Assembly (NCBI GenBank): GCA_963745175.1
Contig: CAVUWK010000005.1
Location: forward strand, 310,001-374,000
Reading direction: 5' to 3'
DNA length: 64,000 bases
Source: Bog-473 sp963745175
Lineage (GTDB): Bacteria; Actinomycetota; Acidimicrobiia; Acidimicrobiales; RAAP-2
Both the position numbers and the translations under genes were made by a program. Under the pieces are notes generated by a model. That model searched no databases. It was given only the letters and a program-made list of their open reading frames with translations, and was not told where the DNA came from. Positions 9,083-18,422 of this stretch are shown piece by piece (position 1 is the stretch's first letter; each line of letters begins with the position of its first letter).

Positions 9083-10123
9083 ATGAGCCGGCGGGTCCTC
9101 GTCACCGGCGCCGACACCTTCTGGGGCGGCCGGATGATCCAGGCCCTCGAGACCGATCCGGGCATGGACGTGATCCTGGGCATGGGCACCCGGGCGCCGT
9201 CGGTCCCCTTCGAGCGGGCCGAGTTCGTCCGGGCCGACCAGAACTACTCCATCCTGAACCGGATCGTGAAGGCGACCCAGGTCGACACCATCCTCCACAC
9301 CTTCATGATCACGAACTCGACCACGGTGCCGAGCCGGGCCATGCACGAGATCAACGTCATCGGGACGATGAACCTCCTGGCCGCCGCCGGAGCAGCCGGC
9401 TCGTCGGTGCGCCACATCGTGGTCAAGTCGTCCACCCTGGTCTACGGCTCCGCCGCCAGCGATCCGAACACGTTCCACGAGGACACGCCCCGGACGAGCC
9501 CGGTGAGGAACAGCGTCGAGCGCGCGCTCGTCGAAGCCGAGGGGCTCGTGCGCGACTTCGCCGAGGACAATCCCGCCACCCGGGTCACCGTGCTGCGCTT
9601 CGCCAACGTCCTCGGCGAGCATCTGACCACGCCCATCAGCCGGAACCTGTCGCGGCCGGTCTGCCCGTCCATCTTCGGCTTCGACCCGCTCCTGCAGTTC
9701 GTCGAGGAGGACGACGTCGTGCGCGCCCTGCTCCACGTCACCCAGGGCGGCATCCCCGGCCTCTACAACGTGGCCGGCGACGGGCGGCTCCCCTGGAGCG
9801 AGGTGGCGGCCATCTGCGGCACGCGGCTGGTCCCGCTCTCGCCCTTCAGCCCGCTGAAGATCCGGCCGCTGGCCCGGCTGTTCGACCTCCCGCCGAGCTC
9901 GAGGACCTGCTGCGCTACGGCCGGGGCGTCGACACCCGACGGTTCGCCGCCACCGGCTTCACGTACAACGCCACCAGCGCCGGCGCCGTGCGGACCTTCA
10001 TCCGGGCCCTGCGCCTGCGCCGGCAGTCCGGCAGGCAGCCGACGTCGTACACCTACGAGCACGACGTCGAGCAGTTCTTCCGCCACTCGCCGTCGGTCGT
10101 CGGCGAGCGGCGACAACGGCTGA
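9083..10123 (+). CDS. NAD-dependent epimerase/dehydratase family protein (SDR)
   Basis: An extended SDR enzyme beginning MSRRVLVTGADTFWGGRMIQ. The second half of the Rossmann region is clean: VDTILHTFMITNSTT, INVIGTMNLLAAAG, VVKSSTLVYGSA, VLRFANVLGEH and QFVEEDDVVRALLHVTQGG. The canonical YxxxK is replaced in the region SPVRNSVERALVEAE, so catalysis may differ from classical epimerases. After an indel near 9893 the tail runs ELEDLLRYGRGVDTRRFA. Removing one C near 10107 gives VVGEGDNG and a stop at 10121-10123, five bases before the convergent GNAT. It follows the acyltransferase by 7 bp, so a lipid or envelope role is plausible. Confidence 0.8.
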   Translation: MSRRVLVTGADTFWGGRMIQALETDPGMDVILGMGTRAPSVPFERAEFVRADQNYSILNRIVKATQVDTILHTFMITNSTTVPSRAMHEINVIGTMNLLAAAGAAGSSVRHIVVKSSTLVYGSAASDPNTFHEDTPRTSPVRNSVERALVEAEGLVRDFAEDNPATRVTVLRFANVLGEHLTTPISRNLSRPVCPSIFGFDPLLQFVEEDDVVRALLHVTQGGIPGLYNVAGDGRLPWSEVAAICGTRLVPLSPFSPLKIRPLARLFDLPPSSRTCCATAGASTPDGSPPPASRTTPPAPAPCGPSSGPCACAGSPAGSRRRTPTSTTSSSSSATRRRSSASGDNG

Positions 10124-10127
10124 CGCA

Positions 10128-10750
10128 TCAGCCCTCCAGCCACTCCTCCGACGAGCTCGCGCTCACGCCCGGCCCACTCCTCGGCGGTGATGGCGTAGCG
10201 CACGTGGTCCTCCCACACGCCGTCGATCTCGAGGAAGCGCAGGGCGACGCCCTCCTCGCGGATGCCGAGCTTCTCGACCACCCGCCGGCTGGCCAGTGTT
10301 CCGCGGGATGATGGAGATCTCCACCCGGTGCAGCGAGATCGCCTCGAAGGCGAAGCGCAGCGTGACCACGACCGCCTCGGGCACGAGGCCCCGACCGGCC
10401 AGCGCCTCGTCGATCCAGTAGCCGATGAACGCGCTCTGGAACGGCCCGCGCTGAATGGACGACAGCGTCACCTCGCCGGCGAAGCGCTCGCCGACGAAGA
10501 TCCCGAAGCCGTAGCCGGTGCCGAGGTGCCGCTCGCGCTCCCGGATGCCGCAGCGCGCCGCGAAGCTGGGCCGGTCCTCGGAGGGCACGGGCGCGCCCTT
10601 GGGCCGGGGCTCCCAGCGCAGCAGCCAGTCGGCGCACCGCGTCCGCACCTCGTGCCAGGCGGGGAAGTCGTCCTCGGTCAGCGAGCGCAGCAGCACCCGC
10701 TGCCCCCGCAGCTCCAAGGGCGCGTGGCGCACCGCCCTGGCCGCACTCAT
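10128..10750 (-). CDS. GNAT family N-acetyltransferase (RimJ/RimL type)
   Basis: An acetyl-CoA dependent N-acetyltransferase. MSAARAVRHAPLELRGQRVL starts a RimJ-like protein with LRSLTEDDFPAWHEVRTR, GYGFGIFVGERFAGEVTLSS, SAFIGYWIDEALAGRGLVPE (the acetyl-CoA P-loop region GxGL) and HRVEISIIPRN. An indel near 10303 leads into VVEKLGIREEGVALRFLEID, DVWEDHVRY-like text and ITAEEW; another near the end restores a stop at 10128. About 205 codons. ATGA overlap couples it to the upstream aminotransferase. RimJ-type enzymes act on ribosomal protein N-termini, but many homologues act on small molecules; the substrate is unknown. Confidence 0.87.
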
Positions 10751-11842
10751 CGCCCGAGCACCTCCTTCAGCGCGCCCAGCAGGGCAAGGACGTTCCGCCG
10801 GCGCGCCGTGTGGCCCATGCAGCCGATCCGCCAGATCTGCCCGGCCAGCTGGCCGGCGCCGGCCCCGATCTCGATCCCGTACGCGGAGAGGAGGCTCGCG
10901 CCGGACCGCGGCCTCGTCGACGCCGGCCGGGACCCGGACCGTGGTCAGCTGGGGCAGGCGGTGCTCGGCGGCGACGAGCAGCTCGAGCCCGAGTTCCTCG
11001 AGGCCGTCCTGCAGCAACCGGCCGCACTCGGCGTGGCGCTGCCACGCCGCCTCGAGGCCCTCGTCGAGCAGGACGCCGAGCCCGGCGTGCAGCGCGGCCA
11101 CCATGGCCACCGGCGCCGTGTGGTGGTACACCCGTGGCCCCGCCCGACGCTGTCCTTGACGTAGCGCGCCAGGAGGTTGAGGTCGAGGTACCAGCTCGAC
11201 GGCCGCTCGACGATCCGCTCGCAGGGCCCGGTCGGAGACCGTGAGCGGCGAGAGCCCGGGCGGGACGCCGAGGCACTTCTGGGTGCCGCTGTAGGCGATG
11301 TCGACCGCCCAGCCGTCGACGGCGACCTCGATGCCCCCCAGCGACGTCACCATGTCGACCAGGAGCAGGGCGTCGCCCTTGCCCTCGGCCGAGCGGCGCG
11401 ATGTCGTTGCGCACGCCCGTCGAGGTCTCGGCGTGGACGACGGCGATGATCGGCCGGTGACGGGTGCGCCGACGAGCAGGCGCTCCGGGTCGATCGGCTC
11501 GCCCCAGGGCGCGTCGACCCGGACGACCTCGGCGCCGAGGCGGCCCGCCACCTCGCACATGCGCTCGCCGAACACGCCGTTGACCCCGACCACGACGGGG
11601 TCGCCGGGCCGGACGAAGTTGACGAACGACGCCTCCATGCCGGCCGAGCCGGTCCCGCTGACGGGCAGGGTCAGCGCGTTCGAGGTCCCGAAGACCTCGC
11701 GCAGGCGGTCGTTCGTGCTGTCGAGCAGCGCCAGGAACTCCGGATCGAGGTGCCCGAGCACGGGCCCGGCCAGCGCCATGGTGACTTCCGGGTACGGGTT
11801 CGACGGCCCCGGCCCCATGAGCAGGCGGTCGGATATCCCCAT
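10747..11842 (-). CDS. Class V aminotransferase (serine-pyruvate/alanine-glyoxylate type)
   Basis: A PLP enzyme that moves amino groups from alanine or serine to glyoxylate or pyruvate. The N-terminus LLMGPGPSNPYPEVTMALAG and GHLDPEFLALLDSTNDRLRE are diagnostic. The PLP phosphate site is in LPVSGTGSAGMEASFVNF, the ring-stacking and Asp region is LLVDMVTSLGGIEVAVDGW, and the Schiff-base Lys is in YSGTQKCLGVPPGLSPL. The C-terminal part continues in other frames and ends NVLALLGALKEVLGR, then TGA. Three or more indels (near 11450, 11400, 11220 and 10900) break it. About 365 codons is normal length. The ATGA overlap with the GNAT suggests one operon. Confidence 0.9.
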
Positions 11843-11907
11843 CGGCGCATCGTGACAGGTCCACGCTCACCTGCGCCAACGCGCCCGGCGCCAGAGCGGG
11901 CGTCCGG

Positions 11908-11913
11908 TAGATT
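11908..11913 (+). promoter_or_regulatory. Leaderless -10 box (TAGATT) at the start of the glycan island
   Basis: TAGATT precedes GTG 11920 by 6 nt. It is the first promoter-like element of the plus-strand glycosyltransferase run. Confidence 0.5.
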
Positions 11914-11919
11914 GCCTGC

Positions 11920-13662
11920 GTGGAACGGGTGCTCTTCGCCCCCCGGGACGCTCCGCCCCTCCCCCCGACGTCTCCCAGGATCCCGGCACCTACGCGGCTG
12001 GGTCCGTCAGCGCGAGGAGGAGCGTCGGCGTACGGCGCCGCGGGCGACCGAGCACGGATCCTCTGCCCTGGTCATGGTCCGTCGGCGACGGCGGCCCGGC
12101 GGCCGTCCGCCGGACGCTGCGGAGGCCTCGGCGCACAGACGAGCGGCGGATGGTCGCTCACGGTGGTCGTCGGCGGGACCATCTCGTGAAGGAGATCGGG
12201 GCCGTCGTGCACTCCGGCGCGTCCCGCCGGGACCGTCGCGGATTCGAACGGTCGTCGGCGCACAGGGCGCCGGGCCCGGGGACCTGCTGTCCCTGGGAAT
12301 GGCGGGACACGACGGCCATCCGGTTGCCGTGATCTTCCCCGGCGACGTCTGGGCGCCGGACGCGGTCGCCCTGCTGGGCGCCGCCGTGACGCCAATGGGA
12401 GTGGTCTACGCCGACGAAGATCAGTTGATGGCCGACGGCACCTACGGGACGCCCCGACTCAAGCCCGACTTCTCGCCCGATTTTCTCCTTTCGTCCGCCT
12501 ACATCGGTCGCCCGCTCGCCATTGGATCCGGGCTGGTGGCCGACCACTTGCCTCACCTGGTTGCCTCGGCACCGGCGACACCCTCGAGCACGAATGCGCC
12601 CTGGACGCCTGCGAAGTGGCGGAGACGGTGACCCACATCCCCGAAGTGCTCTGCCACCGCAGCGACGACAACGGGCAAGAGTCCCGGCGCGGACTCGATC
12701 CTGCCACGTGCAGGAGGCCCTCCGGCGCCGGGGCGACGCCGCGTCCGTGACGGTGGGGCCGGTCCCCGGCACCTTCCAGGTGCAGCGGCACACCGGGCGG
12801 ACACGTCCACGAGCATCCTGATCCCGTTCCGCGACCAGCCCGGCTCCTCCGGACCTGCGTCGACTCCGTCGCAGGCGACCACCGAGCAGCACCACGATGT
12901 CGAGATCGTGCTCATCGACAACGGGTCCTCCGACCCCGAGACGCTGACCCTGGTCGAACGGCTCTCCGAGCGCCCTGACGTGCGAGGTGCTGCGTGACCC
13001 ACGGCCGTTCAACTGGGCGCAGCTCAACAACGCCGGGGCACGGATGCCCGAGGGGACGTCCTCGTGTTCCTCAACAACGACATCGAAGCCCACCAGAGCG
13101 GTTGGCTGTCCGCCCTCTGTGCGCAGGCGCTCCGGCAGCGACGTCGCAGCGGTCGGGGCACGGCTGCTCTACCCCGACCGCCGGCTGCAGCACTGCGGCC
13201 TCGTCGTCGGGCTCACGGGCGCTGCCGGCCATCCCCTGGCCGGGCTGCCAGAGGATGCCGCCGGATATCTGCACATGGCGGCGGTCAGCCCGCGAGTGCT
13301 CGGCCGTCACCGGTGCCTGCCTGGCGACGCGGCGGGAGGTCTTCGAGCATCTCGACGGATTCGACGAGACGCTCGGCGTCGACCTGAACGACGTCGACTT
13401 CTGCCTGCGGGCGGGAGCTGCGGGCTACCGAACGATCTACGAGCCTGCCGCCGAACTGATCCACCACGAGTCGCCGAGCCGGGGGACCGCCGGCGGCGTG
13501 GGCGACATCGTCAACTTCATCGACCGATGGAAGGATTACATTACCCAGGGCGACCGCTACTTCAATCCGCATCTCACCCGCGCCGACCCATCGTGCGGAT
13601 TGGCGAGACCTGAGGAAGAGGACGCCTGGAACCGATGGTACTCGACCCTCACAACGCAGTAG
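11920..13662 (+). CDS. GT2 family glycosyltransferase (O-antigen/rhamnosyltransferase type), frame-broken
   Basis: A large family 2 glycosyltransferase with an N-terminal half and a complete C-terminal GT-A domain. The first half keeps VVYADEDQLMADG and PRLKPDFSPDFLLSSAYIG, a block shared by a known group of O-antigen transferases, followed by VTHIPEVLCHR. The second half starts SILIPFRDQP and holds VEIVLIDNGSSDPETLTL, FNWAQLNNAGARMPEG, VFLNNDIEAHQSGWLSALC with the NND metal site, VAAVGARLLYPD, LQHCGLVVG and FDETLGVDLNDVDFCLRAG. About eight indels occur, most between 11960 and 13330. The clean tail ends RWYSTLTTQ. It probably elongates a surface polysaccharide from the cytoplasmic face. Donor sugar is unknown. 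Confidence 0.88.
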
Positions 13663-14054
13663 CCGGCGAGCCCGACTCTGCGCCGCGCATGCTCGGGCAA
13701 CCATCCGAGGCTCCGCCGTCTCTCGGACACGTCGGAGACACCGAACCCCTGCAGTCGTTTCGTCAGGCGTGGGTGAGCTGGGGGACGGGGAGTCACCCGT
13801 CTTCGCCGCGGCGGAAATTGCGGGCATGGGCTGGACGCGTCTCGGGCCGAGCGGATCGTCGTCTGCTTTCTGCCGTTGCCCACGCCACAGACGCGGTTGC
13901 GGCTCACTGCGATCTCATCGCGGATCGCCTCGGTTCGCTGGAGACCATCACCGGCGACGTCACCAACACATTCGGGGAGGAGATCTCGCACCTGCGCGCA
14001 GAGGTCATGCACCTCCAGCGCGTTGTCGCGTCCCTCCACCCCCCGCATGAGTGA
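13635..14054 (+). CDS. Small coiled-coil protein between two glycosyltransferases
   Basis: An intact 139-residue frame with no catalytic motif I recognise. The N-terminal half is Pro/Ser-rich; the C-terminal 65 residues (LLSAVAHATDAVAAHCDLIA, DRLGSLETITGDVTNTFGEE, LRAEVMHLQRVVASLH) read as an amphipathic helix or coiled coil. Starting at ATG 13635 it overlaps the upstream gene by 28 bp; ATG 13689 is a non-overlapping alternative. Its stop overlaps the next glycosyltransferase start (ATGAGTGA). Proteins of this size and position often serve as partners of glycosyltransferases, but that is inference here. Confidence 0.6.
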   Translation: MVLDPHNAVAGEPDSAPRMLGQPSEAPPSLGHVGDTEPLQSFRQAWVSWGTGSHPSSPRRKLRAWAGRVSGRADRRLLSAVAHATDAVAAHCDLIADRLGSLETITGDVTNTFGEEISHLRAEVMHLQRVVASLHPPHE

Positions 14055-14990
14055 GCGAGGGACGGTCGTCATCGGCCTGCACTGGCGCGATCGGCTCGAC
14101 GAACTGACCTATGTCACGCGCTGCATCGCCGGGGCGGCATCGCGTTGCGGGCCCGTCTCGGTGCTCGTTCCCGGGGACGCACGGCACGAGCCCGACGGGG
14201 CTTTCGACCTCGTGGGAATCGGGGGGATCGGACAGCTCCGATGGCCCGAGGAGTTCACAGCTGACCATGCCGTGGTCGTCGACCATCTGACACCGGAGCT
14301 GGCGGCGCTGCTCGCGGCATCAACCCCAGGACGGTTCTCTACCTGTTGTCCTCGGCCAACGACCCCAGTCCGGCATGGCGACAACTGCAGCCCGTGAGCA
14401 CCGGGGTCGCCGGCGCCATCCCGTCAATCGACGTCTACGTCCCCGTGAATCAGCTGGCGGCGCTCCACCGGCACCACGGCTTCGGCTTCACCGGCTACCA
14501 CCTTGTCCTCTCCGGTCGCCCCGAGGTCAGCGGTGCACCGCCACCGGCAGCCGCATGGCTCACCGCGGCCTTCCCCGACGCCGACGTCGTCGTCGTCGAG
14601 AAGGCCATCGCGGCAGCATGGAAGGGGCGGGTGCTGCGCGGGACGACCTCGGTCGACACCCGAATGGACCTCTGGCGACTCATGGCGCACGCCAATTTCT
14701 GCGTGGACCTCGATCCGGGCCCGCAGATCGCCCGCGAGTGCATCGAGTCACTCCGCTTCGGGACGCCGATCATCGTGCCGGAGCACTCCGGGCCGGCCAT
14801 TGTGCACGCTCGAGAAAGTGGCGGCGGGACCTTCAGCGATCCGGGTGAGCTGGTTGCCGCCGCCAGGATCATGCAGAGCGAGTCGAACCGATCTGCGATT
14901 TCGGACGCTGGGCGACGCTACGCTGACAGCCGCTACGGCGACCCCGGTGCCATCGTCCAGCGCGTAGGAGCGCTGCTGTACGAGGATTGA
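14047..14990 (+). CDS. Glycosyltransferase (GT4-like C-terminal half)
   Basis: MSERGTVVIGLHWRDRLDEL begins a protein of about 313 codons. The first third (YVTRCIAGAASRCGPVSVLV, HAVVVDHLTPELAALLA) resembles an N-terminal GT-B domain. After an indel near 14330 the second part reads YLLSSANDPSPAWRQLQP, IPSIDVYVPVNQLAALHRHH and GYHLVLSG, and the nucleotide-sugar face is LMAHANFCVDLDPGPQIARE with the acidic ESLRFGTPIIVPEHSGPA block typical of GT4. It ends RYGDPGAIVQRVGALLYED. The start overlaps the stop of the coiled-coil gene, so the two are co-translated. The donor and acceptor are unknown. Confidence 0.72.
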
Positions 14991-15045
14991 TTCAGTCGTG
15001 GCCGTCGCGGGATTACAGGACCGATATCGGGTCGGCTGCACCGGC

Positions 15046-15051
15046 TAGAAT
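15046..15051 (+). promoter_or_regulatory. Possible -10 box (TAGAAT) upstream of 15188
   Basis: TAGAAT in the 197-bp gap 14991-15187 is a good match to the actinobacterial -10 consensus, but no clear -35 element is seen. It would give a leader of about 130 nt. Nothing else in the gap looks functional. Confidence 0.3.
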
Positions 15052-15187
15052 CCCGGGGGCGAAGCTGACCCTTCGGGCAGCACGTCTATCTCAATTCGAA
15101 GTGATGACACGACACATGGACACGGGCGACCGACCCTCATTGCGCCGTTCGCCGCGGCGTCCATAGCGACTGCGACTCTTTGGGTAC

Positions 15188-16417
15188 GTGACGATCGCAC
15201 CGAAATCCACCTCATCAGAGCCAGGCTCCTCAACGTCGGTGGAGAACTTTGTCTACCAAGACGTCGCTGTCCTGGAGGCCATCCTCCGTATGGACGACCT
15301 CCGCGTCGCTGACGCCAACTGGAGTCCCTTCCTCCCGTTCATGTCGTGGCTCATTCCTTCGCTCAACCCCGAAGTGACGGTTGACCTGGAGTTCGAGGTT
15401 CAGTCGTCCTTTCACACAATTTGGGAAGTAGCCCAGCCTGCGGATTTGACCTCGAAATGCATCGTGGTGCTGCTCGCAGTCTCCGGGCGCACGGACCAGG
15501 GGCGCCAAGCGGAAGTCCGCCGATTCAAGGCCCTCATCTCGGACTCCGCGACACGACTCGGCGGCACGCTCGAAAGCGCGATCGAAGAGGACGACGTCCT
15601 CGCATCGGGGTTTCCCCCGATCCACCTCTTGCACCTGGCATTGTCCGACGACGTGGGTCGAGGTCCCGAATACCTCCAGAAATGGGTCGACCGCCTGGCT
15701 CCCGGCGGTGTCCTCGTTCTGACGACAACCAGTTCGGGAGGAACCGAATACTCCGCGACGTGCGGGTACGTCGCGGACAAGCTTCCTTCGACCGTGATCA
15801 GGCTTGGACCCAGCGCAGAGATCTTCGTGGCACAAGCCCCCGTCAAGGGTGGGACACCGTTGGTCGAATTTCTTCACAACGCTCCAGCGGCGTTCCGAGG
15901 ACTGTTCGCCCTGCTGGCGGAAAGATCCGAATTCCGCCATCTTCTCGGGCCCGAGGCAGCATCACCATCCGCTATCAGAGCACTGATCGATTCGCTCAAC
16001 GAAAGCCGACACATCGAGAGAGAGACGTTTCAGTTTGCTCTGGACGCAACGAGAGAAACGATGGCGACCCTCGCCTCACAGTCCGGGATGTTGAGGGATG
16101 AGCTGATCGAATACAAGGAACAAGCGAGATTCGAAAAGGCGGTCATGCAGGAAGAGTATTTCGGGCGACTTGACGAGCTCACCGCGAAGCTCTCGACGTC
16201 CGCAGCCCGCTATACCCGCGAGTTGACCATCAGAGAGCTCGCACTTGAAGCACGGGAACGCGAGGCGGAAGTGCTCGCCGGTGAGGCGGCCGAGGCCCAA
16301 CGGCGTGTTGCCGAGGTCTTGCGGTCATCCTCGTGGCGATTGACCGCTCCGTTCCGACTCTTGTCACGCCTCGCCGGCTCAGGACGCGCCAAAGATCAAT
16401 TGCCCCGGCACGACTGA
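15188..16417 (+). CDS. Degenerate methyltransferase-like domain fused to coiled coil with SWRLT tail
   Basis: A clean 409-residue protein. Residues 20-230 follow the layout of the class I methyltransferases often found beside glycosyltransferases (LPFMSWLIPSLNPEVTVDLE, then IHLLHLALSDDVGRG, VDRLAPGGVLVLTTTSSGG, RLGPSAEIFVAQAP), but the glycine-rich SAM motif expected after PEVTVDLE is absent and the usual HIDG is HLAL. It is probably not an active methyltransferase. Residues 270-380 form a long charged coiled coil (LRDELIEYKEQARFEKAVM, REREAEVLAGEAAEAQRRVA), ending SSSWRLTAPFRLLSRL, a tail known from glycosyltransferase-linked proteins. It starts at GTG 15188 and ends 7 bp before the GT2-GT4 gene. 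A scaffold role is my inference. Confidence 0.65.
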   Translation: MTIAPKSTSSEPGSSTSVENFVYQDVAVLEAILRMDDLRVADANWSPFLPFMSWLIPSLNPEVTVDLEFEVQSSFHTIWEVAQPADLTSKCIVVLLAVSGRTDQGRQAEVRRFKALISDSATRLGGTLESAIEEDDVLASGFPPIHLLHLALSDDVGRGPEYLQKWVDRLAPGGVLVLTTTSSGGTEYSATCGYVADKLPSTVIRLGPSAEIFVAQAPVKGGTPLVEFLHNAPAAFRGLFALLAERSEFRHLLGPEAASPSAIRALIDSLNESRHIERETFQFALDATRETMATLASQSGMLRDELIEYKEQARFEKAVMQEEYFGRLDELTAKLSTSAARYTRELTIRELALEAREREAEVLAGEAAEAQRRVAEVLRSSSWRLTAPFRLLSRLAGSGRAKDQLPRHD

Positions 16418-16424
16418 GGATCCG

Positions 16425-18422
16425 ATGCGCCCGGCCGGACAGCAGTCCACTCATCACCGAAACATCTCCATCATCGTTCTCAACTACAACCAGGCGGACA
16501 CAACGGTCGAATGCCTCGAGGCGCTTCACCAGGCATCCAGTGAACTCATTCGCGAGATCATCGTGGTGGACAATGGTTCCACTGATGAAGAGGTTGCCAT
16601 TCTGCGAGAGCATCGTCGCAAAAGACACTTCACGCTTGTCGAAGTCGGTGCGAATCGATTCTTCAGCGAAGGGAACAACATCGGAGTGGATCATGTGTCC
16701 ACGGACTACATCGTGTTCCTGAACAACGATGCCTTCGTGCACCCCGGTTGGATCGAGACGTTGGCAGAAACGATGGAAGGCGATCCATCGATCGCGGCAG
16801 TGGGACCAATGTTCCTCTACCCCGATGGCCGAGTGCAGGAGGTTGGAGGCGTGGCGCTCGCCACGGGAGATGTCGTACAGATCGGAAAGGGTTCGGTATG
16901 GGGCGCCGATCACTTCGACACACCGTGCGCCGTTGACTTCTGCTCCGCCGCGTGCCTGATGGTGAAGCGGGCTGACTTCCTCCACGTGGGTGGGTTCGGC
17001 TTTGAATGGGAGCCGGCCTACTACGAGGACACCGATCTCTGCCTGAAGCTCTGGACGTCGTGCGGCAAAGTGGTGGTGAACCCACTGGCCCGGGTGACCC
17101 ATATCGAAAGTCACACCACATCTGATCGACGGCTACAACTCCAGAACATTTCCGAAATCAATAGAGCACGCTTCGTGTCCAAATGGGGCTCTTGGCTCGC
17201 AGCACGGCAGCTCGCCACGACATTCGTGACCTCGGGCTCGACGGGACCCCACACTGAACGGCCGGGATCGCTCCTCGAGGCCCCGCTCACGGCACCGCCG
17301 CGATCTGGCCCACCGCCCTACATCCTCTTTTCGCCCTACCCCCTCGTGCCCGGCGGCGGGGAGCGCGTCATGTTCGAGTTGGCCGACCTACTCACCTCAG
17401 GTGCCGGAGTAGAGAACGTCATTTTCAGCACACCGCACCCGTACAGCACCATTCGGATGACGCAGATCTCGTCAACATTCGGATTTGATCAGATGGTGGC
17501 GACCCCCCGACCGTTTGCGGAAACCGACATATCGGATTGCCAGTTCGCGGTCATCCTCGGCAACTCCATTGTTCCTCCCATCGAGTCCTTCGGACTTCGC
17601 AGTGCGTACCTCCTCCAGTTCCCCTTCTCGGTGCCGGATGCCGAAGTCGATGAATACGGCCACTGGCTGGGTAATTTCAGCGAGATCTGGGTCTACTCGG
17701 AGTTTGTTCGTCGTCACGTCAACGGTCTCATCCGTTATTACGGGTTGACGGCCCCGCCGATCCGCATCATCCCGCCTCCGGCTCAGTGGGCCGGGGCACA
17801 GCCTGGGCGGCCTTGGAACGACCGAAGGACGATCCTCACCGTCGGCCGCTTTTTCGCCGGAGGCCACAACAAGCGCCAGGATGCAGTGATCGAAGCCTTT
17901 CGGGCTCTGGACAAGCGGATGAACTCGAATTTCCAGCTCGCCCTGGCGGGATCGATCCATCCGACGGCCGAGGGAAGGGAGAGGTTCAGAGAGCTCCAGG
18001 AGATGGCGGAGGGCCTGCCCTGCTCATTCCACCCGAATATCAGCCGCGATGACCTGGCCCTTCTCTACATGAACTCTGCGGTTCTGATTCACGCGGCAGG
18101 GATGGGCGTGGATGAACTCGAGTTTCCCGAGCAGATGGAGCACTTCGGCATCACGCCGGTGGAGGCCGCCAGCTTTGGCTGCATTCCCGTGGTGTTTGCC
18201 GGCGGTGGTCCCAAGGACGTCGTCACCGAACTTGGCTGCGACACACTCTTTCGAACCTTGGATGAATGTGTCGATGTCGTCGAGTCACTGCTGAACGATC
18301 CGCGAGGTTCGGCGGCACTGAGCCAGCGACTGATCACCGGCTCCGAACAATTCTCCGCCGGGCAATTCCGTGCTCGGGTCACCGAGGCGATCACGAGCAT
18401 GGGGCTCTCGCTCCCGTCATGA
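16425..18422 (+). CDS. Bifunctional glycosyltransferase: GT2 domain fused to GT4 domain
   Basis: A clean 665-residue protein with two catalytic units. Residues 10-280 are a GT-A fold GT2: ISIIVLNYNQADTTVECLEA, IIVVDNGSTDEE, the metal site VFLNNDAFVHPGWIE, GPMFLYPDGRVQEVGG and YEDTDLCLKLWTSCGK. Residues 300-660 are a GT-B fold GT4: ILFSPYPLVPGGGERVMFEL, SEIWVYSEFVRRHVNGL, ILTVGRFFAGGHNKRQDAVI, SFHPNISRDDLALLYMNSAV and EHFGITPVEAASFGCIPVVF with the conserved ExxxxG region. It could add two sugars in succession to a growing chain. It overlaps the next gene by ATGA. No membrane segment is present, so it acts in the cytoplasm or at the membrane surface. Confidence 0.9.
   Translation: MRPAGQQSTHHRNISIIVLNYNQADTTVECLEALHQASSELIREIIVVDNGSTDEEVAILREHRRKRHFTLVEVGANRFFSEGNNIGVDHVSTDYIVFLNNDAFVHPGWIETLAETMEGDPSIAAVGPMFLYPDGRVQEVGGVALATGDVVQIGKGSVWGADHFDTPCAVDFCSAACLMVKRADFLHVGGFGFEWEPAYYEDTDLCLKLWTSCGKVVVNPLARVTHIESHTTSDRRLQLQNISEINRARFVSKWGSWLAARQLATTFVTSGSTGPHTERPGSLLEAPLTAPPRSGPPPYILFSPYPLVPGGGERVMFELADLLTSGAGVENVIFSTPHPYSTIRMTQISSTFGFDQMVATPRPFAETDISDCQFAVILGNSIVPPIESFGLRSAYLLQFPFSVPDAEVDEYGHWLGNFSEIWVYSEFVRRHVNGLIRYYGLTAPPIRIIPPPAQWAGAQPGRPWNDRRTILTVGRFFAGGHNKRQDAVIEAFRALDKRMNSNFQLALAGSIHPTAEGRERFRELQEMAEGLPCSFHPNISRDDLALLYMNSAVLIHAAGMGVDELEFPEQMEHFGITPVEAASFGCIPVVFAGGGPKDVVTELGCDTLFRTLDECVDVVESLLNDPRGSAALSQRLITGSEQFSAGQFRARVTEAITSMGLSLPS

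Noticed and set aside
1..13330. Reading the many frame breaks as pseudogenes or programmed frameshifts
   Set aside because: They hit unrelated genes at many positions without slippery sequences, and the same type of break affects essential mfd, ksgA and ispE elsewhere.
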